9,221 nucleotides of DNA from NCBI GenBank assembly GCA_041583655.1, contig JBFHFJ010000115.1, positions 1 through 9,221 of the forward strand, in the 5' to 3' direction. The notes below the pieces were generated by a model. That model made no database searches. It was not told the origin of the DNA and was given only the letters and a program-made list of their open reading frames with translations. This stretch comes from Haliea sp041583655. Its GTDB lineage: Bacteria; Pseudomonadota; Gammaproteobacteria; Pseudomonadales; Halieaceae. The stretch's first letter is position 1. Every line of letters begins with the position of its first letter. Shown here piece after piece: positions 6,527 through 9,221 of this stretch. The position numbers and the translations under genes were made by a program.

Positions 6527-7117
6527 ATGTCTGTCCGGGGCGCGAGCAGCGCAATCAAAAGTGGCAATTGCCTGCGGGATCACTTTCTGCTGGCCATGCC
6601 GGGTCTGTCCGAAGGGATTTTCTCCCAGAGCATCACCTACATTTGTGAACACGGTGAGAGCGGCGCCATGGGTATCATCATCAACCAGCCCCTGGATTTG
6701 AATGTGGCCGAGATCTTCGAGCACCTCGATATCAAGGCCAAGCGGGACTTCAGCGACGAGCCGGTGATGGCGGGCGGACCGGTGCAAATCGACCACGGTT
6801 TCGTGCTCCACCGTCACTGCACAACCGACTGGGAAGCCAGCCTCGAGGTGACCCCGGAGATAACGCTTACCACTTCCCGCGACATACTGCGCGCCATTGC
6901 CGAAGGCAGCGGTCCGGAAGAGCACCTGATCGCCCTCGGCTACGCAGGGTGGTCCGCCGGCCAGCTGGAAGAGGAGCTCTCGCACAACAGCTGGCTGACC
7001 CTGCCCGCGGACAGCGAGGTCATCTTCGCCACCCCCTGGCATCGCCGACTCGCCGCAGCGGCGGCCGGCCTGGGTATCGACATGAACCTGATTTCAGCCC
7101 AGGCAGGGCATGCCTGA
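6527..7117 (+). CDS. yqgE: YqgE/AlgH family protein (UPF0301)
   Basis: This 196-residue protein belongs to a small, widely conserved family with no firmly assigned biochemical role; in Pseudomonas it was named AlgH through a link to alginate regulation. Family segments are clear: DHFLLAMPGL, ITYICEHGESGAMGIIINQPL, MAGGPVQIDHGFVLH, TTSRDIL, ALGYAGWSAGQLEEEL, and a final region with ATPWHRR and the terminal GHA. No signal peptide or membrane segment is apparent, so it is probably cytoplasmic. The ATG at 6527 gives an N-terminus about 12-15 residues longer than E. coli YqgE, and no better in-frame start lies closer. An aggg run at 6511 is 11-12 bases away, so the ribosome site is loose. Its end overlaps ruvX by 8 bases, a pairing common across proteobacteria. 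Confidence 0.94.
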   Translation: MSVRGASSAIKSGNCLRDHFLLAMPGLSEGIFSQSITYICEHGESGAMGIIINQPLDLNVAEIFEHLDIKAKRDFSDEPVMAGGPVQIDHGFVLHRHCTTDWEASLEVTPEITLTTSRDILRAIAEGSGPEEHLIALGYAGWSAGQLEEELSHNSWLTLPADSEVIFATPWHRRLAAAAAGLGIDMNLISAQAGHA

Positions 7118-7577
7118 CCCGCAAGCCCCTAGCCACCAGAAGCCCGCCACTGTCCTCGCCTTCGATTACGGCCTGAAACAGATCGGCGTCGCCGTGGGCA
7201 ATACCCTGCTGGGCACCACCCGCAGCCTGACCGTACTGCGAGCCCGGGACGGTGTTCCGGACTGGTCGGCACTCGCGGCACTGGTGGCGGAGTGGCAACC
7301 CGACTTGCTGGTGGTGGGCGACCCCCTGAACATGGACGGCAGCGTCAGCGAACTGGCCACCCGGGCGCGCAAGTTTGGACGGCGGCTGCACGGCCGGCTG
7401 GGGCTGCCGGTAACCATGACCGATGAACGCCTGAGCAGCTATACCGCCAAGCAGGAGCAGCGCGAGCAGGGGCACCGCGGTGACTACAAGGCGGTGCCGA
7501 TTGACAGCTACGCGGCGGAGCTGATCCTGCAAACCTGGCTGCGGGAGAATACGGGGGTACGCGACGGCCCGACCTGA
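7110..7577 (+). CDS. ruvX: RuvX/YqgF family RNase H-fold nuclease
   Basis: YqgF/RuvX proteins have an RNase H fold like RuvC. They are annotated as putative Holliday junction resolvases and have been linked to 16S rRNA 5'-end processing. The 155-residue product carries AFDYGLKQIGVAVG with catalytic-type Asp19, VVGDPLNMDGS (68-78), TDERLSS with Glu106, and the C-terminal IDSYAAELIL with Asp132, so all acidic catalytic positions are present. Asp71 occupies the place where E. coli has Leu in GLPLNMDG. The ATG at 7110 lies inside the last codons of yqgE, implying translational coupling. The final residues Gly-Pro-Thr and the TGA stop are the first unit of a 15-base tandem repeat continuing downstream, so this end has probably been rewritten by repeat expansion. 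Confidence 0.94.
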   Translation: MPDPQAPSHQKPATVLAFDYGLKQIGVAVGNTLLGTTRSLTVLRARDGVPDWSALAALVAEWQPDLLVVGDPLNMDGSVSELATRARKFGRRLHGRLGLPVTMTDERLSSYTAKQEQREQGHRGDYKAVPIDSYAAELILQTWLRENTGVRDGPT

Positions 7578-7635
7578 CGCGGCCCGACCTGACGCGGCCC
7601 GACCTGACGCGGCCCGACCTGCGCGGCCCGACCTG
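7566..7635. repeat. 15-base tandem repeat at the ruvX 3' end
   Basis: The core ggcccgacctg occurs five times, at 7566, 7581, 7596, 7611 and 7625, joined by acgc linkers. The period is 15, 15, 15, then 14, because one A is lost at the last junction. The first copy encodes the last residues and stop of ruvX. The same in-frame TGA recurs at 7590 and 7605. The repeat fills nearly all of the gap between the ruvX stop and the converging pilU stop at 7640. No hairpin with a T-tract is seen, so this is not a standard two-way terminator. Identical copies suggest recent slippage or amplification. Confidence 0.93.
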
Positions 7636-7639
7636 CCTA

Positions 7640-8788
7640 CTACGGTTTGCGCTGGCCCATGAAGTTGCCGCGATTGTCGACCTCGTCAAAACTGAGGCCC
7701 AGAGTGTCGTCGGTGGCGGTGCGGCTCTTCTCGAACATCTTGATCATGAGGCGGACATCGTTGGCCGAGTCCGCGTAGCGCAGTGCGTCGTCCAGGCTGA
7801 TATAGTTCTTCTTGTAGGCGGCAACCAGGGACTGGTCGAGGGTCTGCATGCCAAGCTCGGTCGACTTGGACATCACTTCCTTGATCAGGTGGACCTCGCC
7901 CTTGCGAATATAGTCCTGCACCAGCGGCGTATTGAGCAGCACTTCCACCACGGGTACACGACCCTTGCCATCCTTCCGCGGCACCAGCTGTTGCGCCACC
8001 ATCGCCTTCAGGTTGAGCGACAGATCCATCCAGACCTGGGAGTGCATGTTGGCTGGAAAGAAGCTCTGGATGCGGTCCAGGGCCTGGTTGGCATTGTTGG
8101 CGTGGAGGGTGCACAGGCACAGGTGGCCGGTTTCGGCGAAGGTCAGCGCCTGGGCCATGGTTTCCGCCGAGCGCACCTCCCCGATAAGGATGACATCGGG
8201 TGCCTGGCGCAACGTATTCTTCAGGGCCACGTCGAAGGATTCGGTGTCGATACCCACCTCGCGCTGGGTAACCAGGCAATTGCCGTGCTCGTGTATGAAT
8301 TCGATCGGGTCCTCAATGCTGATGATGTGGCCGCGGCTGTTGAGATTGCGGTGACCCACCATCGCTGCCAGGGAGGTGGTCTTGCCGGTGCCCGTAGCAC
8401 CGACGAAAATCACCAGGCCCCGCTTGGTCATGGCCAGGTCCTTGATGATTTCCGGCAAGCCGAGCTCCTCCACTTCCGGGATGCGGGTTTCAATCCGCCG
8501 CAGCACCATGCCGAAACGACCCCGCTCCACCAGGGCGCTGGCCCGGAACCGGCCCAGGCCTTCGCTGGCCAGTGCAAAGTTGCATTCGTGGGTACTGAGG
8601 AACTCCTCCTTCTGCTTTTCGCTCATGGTAGAGAGGACTATTTCCCGGGTCTGCTCATCAGTGAGCACGGTGTCGCTGATGGGGAAGATCTGCCCATCCA
8701 CCTTGATGCACGGGGCGGCATTGGCGGAGATAAATCCGTCGGAAGCACCTTCCTTGACGATGCGTTGCAATAGATGCTCGATCTTCAT
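7640..8788 (-). CDS. pilU: Type IV pilus retraction ATPase PilU
   Basis: PilU is a cytoplasmic hexameric ATPase of the PilT family that works with PilT to pull back type IV pili for twitching motility and DNA uptake. The 382-residue length equals that of P. aeruginosa PilU as I recall it. The N-terminal PAS-like part (EGASDGFISANAAPCIKVDG) precedes the core: Walker A GATGTGKT at 130-137 (Lys136), Asp box IISIEDPIEF with Glu159-Asp160, Walker B region DVILIGEVR with Glu204, and His box TGHLCLCTLHANNANQALDRI. STELGMQTLDQSL follows, and the C-terminal tail (TLGLSFDEVDNRGNF) is longer than in PilT, which marks it as PilU. SDGF replaces the more usual SDLF/SDLH. The stop TAG abuts the tandem repeat. 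The gene lies 24 bases downstream of pilT and is probably co-transcribed with it. Confidence 0.96.
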   Translation of the reverse strand: MKIEHLLQRIVKEGASDGFISANAAPCIKVDGQIFPISDTVLTDEQTREIVLSTMSEKQKEEFLSTHECNFALASEGLGRFRASALVERGRFGMVLRRIETRIPEVEELGLPEIIKDLAMTKRGLVIFVGATGTGKTTSLAAMVGHRNLNSRGHIISIEDPIEFIHEHGNCLVTQREVGIDTESFDVALKNTLRQAPDVILIGEVRSAETMAQALTFAETGHLCLCTLHANNANQALDRIQSFFPANMHSQVWMDLSLNLKAMVAQQLVPRKDGKGRVPVVEVLLNTPLVQDYIRKGEVHLIKEVMSKSTELGMQTLDQSLVAAYKKNYISLDDALRYADSANDVRLMIKMFEKSRTATDDTLGLSFDEVDNRGNFMGQRKP

Positions 8789-8794
8789 GGGCTA

Positions 8795-8801
8795 CTCCTC
8801 T
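8795..8801 (-). promoter_or_regulatory. pilU ribosome binding site
   Basis: On the minus strand agaggag lies 6 bases before the pilU ATG (8788), a strong Shine-Dalgarno placed within the 24-base pilT-pilU gap and supporting this start. Confidence 0.75.
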
Positions 8802-8812
8802 CGGCGTCCGGG

Positions 8813-9221
8813 CTAAAAGTTTTCGGGCATGCGCGCTTTCTCGCGGGCAATATCCCGGGAGATTACACGCCGCTCCACCAGATCCTTCAGGCACTGGTCC
8901 ATGGTTTGCATGCCCAGGGCATGTCCAGTCTGGATAGCGGAGTACATTTGCGCCACCTTGTCTTCCCGGATCAGGTTGCGGATGGCCGAGGTGCCGCGCA
9001 TGATCTCGTGGGCCGCCACCCGGCCCCCAGTGGCGCGCTTGAGCAGGGTCTGGGAAACGACCGCCTGCAGGGACTCCGAGAGCATGGAACGAACCATGGA
9101 TTTCTCCGCCGCGGGAAATACATCCACGACCCGGTCGATCGTCTTCGCGGCCGACGTGGTGTGCAGGGTGCCAAATACCAGGTGACCGGTCTCAGCGGCG
9201 GTCAACGCCAGGCGAATCGTC
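8813..9221 (-). CDS. pilT: Type IV pilus retraction ATPase PilT, C-terminal part
   Basis: PilT powers retraction of type IV pili. Only the last 135 residues are in the window; the rest, about 209 residues of a usual 344 including Walker A, lies beyond the right edge. The visible frame begins TIRLALTAAETGHL, covering the His box (TGHLVFGTLHTTSAAKTIDRV). It continues with MVRSMLSESLQAVVSQTLLKR and the PilT-specific AIRNLIREDK motif, which is needed for retraction in characterised PilT proteins. It then has LGMQTMDQCL and the characteristic ARMPENF end. An in-frame TTG at 9205 is not the start, because conserved sequence extends past it. It precedes pilU on the same strand, the usual pilT-pilU order. 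Confidence 0.96.
   Translation of the reverse strand, partial: TIRLALTAAETGHLVFGTLHTTSAAKTIDRVVDVFPAAEKSMVRSMLSESLQAVVSQTLLKRATGGRVAAHEIMRGTSAIRNLIREDKVAQMYSAIQTGHALGMQTMDQCLKDLVERRVISRDIAREKARMPENF

Noticed and set aside
7566..7635. CRISPR array
   Set aside because: Units are contiguous 15-mers with no unique spacers and no cas genes nearby, so this is a simple tandem repeat.
7889..8773. Plus-strand 294-residue frame opposite pilU
   Set aside because: This is an antisense shadow of pilU without any recognisable motif.

Overview
The window is ordinary chromosomal DNA from a high-GC gammaproteobacterium. Gene order from gshB to ruvX (gshB, a tonB-type gene, the yqgE/algH family gene, ruvX), plus the PilT/PilU pair close by, resembles what I recall of Pseudomonas aeruginosa. 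The pyrimidine genes that I recall following ruvX there are absent. A related marine lineage such as Halieaceae/Cellvibrionales is plausible, but that placement is inference.

Layout. The left end (1-1071) is metK, missing about its first 27 codons. A 541-base gap follows without a believable gene but full of DNA symmetry: a long nested inverted repeat (1121-1231), a roughly 200-base GC-rich multi-hairpin element (1334-1534) and a triple heptamer (1549-1569). Next come ahcY, metF and rsmE, packed with gaps of 7 and 9 bases. After 79 bases comes a second rightward run, gshB, a TonB-like gene, yqgE and ruvX, in which yqgE and ruvX overlap by 8 bases. ruvX runs into a 15-base tandem repeat that begins inside its own last codons and fills the gap to the converging pilU. 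Leftward pilU follows pilT, which is cut by the right edge of the window.

How the genes fit together. metK makes S-adenosylmethionine (SAM), ahcY removes the S-adenosylhomocysteine (SAH) that methyltransferases release, and metF supplies the methyl group that regenerates methionine. rsmE is itself a SAM-consuming rRNA methyltransferase. gshB finishes glutathione, a sulfur product downstream of cysteine. The TonB-like gene and the pilT/pilU retraction ATPases are envelope and type IV pilus functions.

All protein-coding genes belong to known families, and I see no new protein system. The least explained sequence is non-coding: the structured metK-ahcY spacer, whose hairpin loops repeatedly expose GGA, and the tandem repeat at the ruvX/pilU junction.
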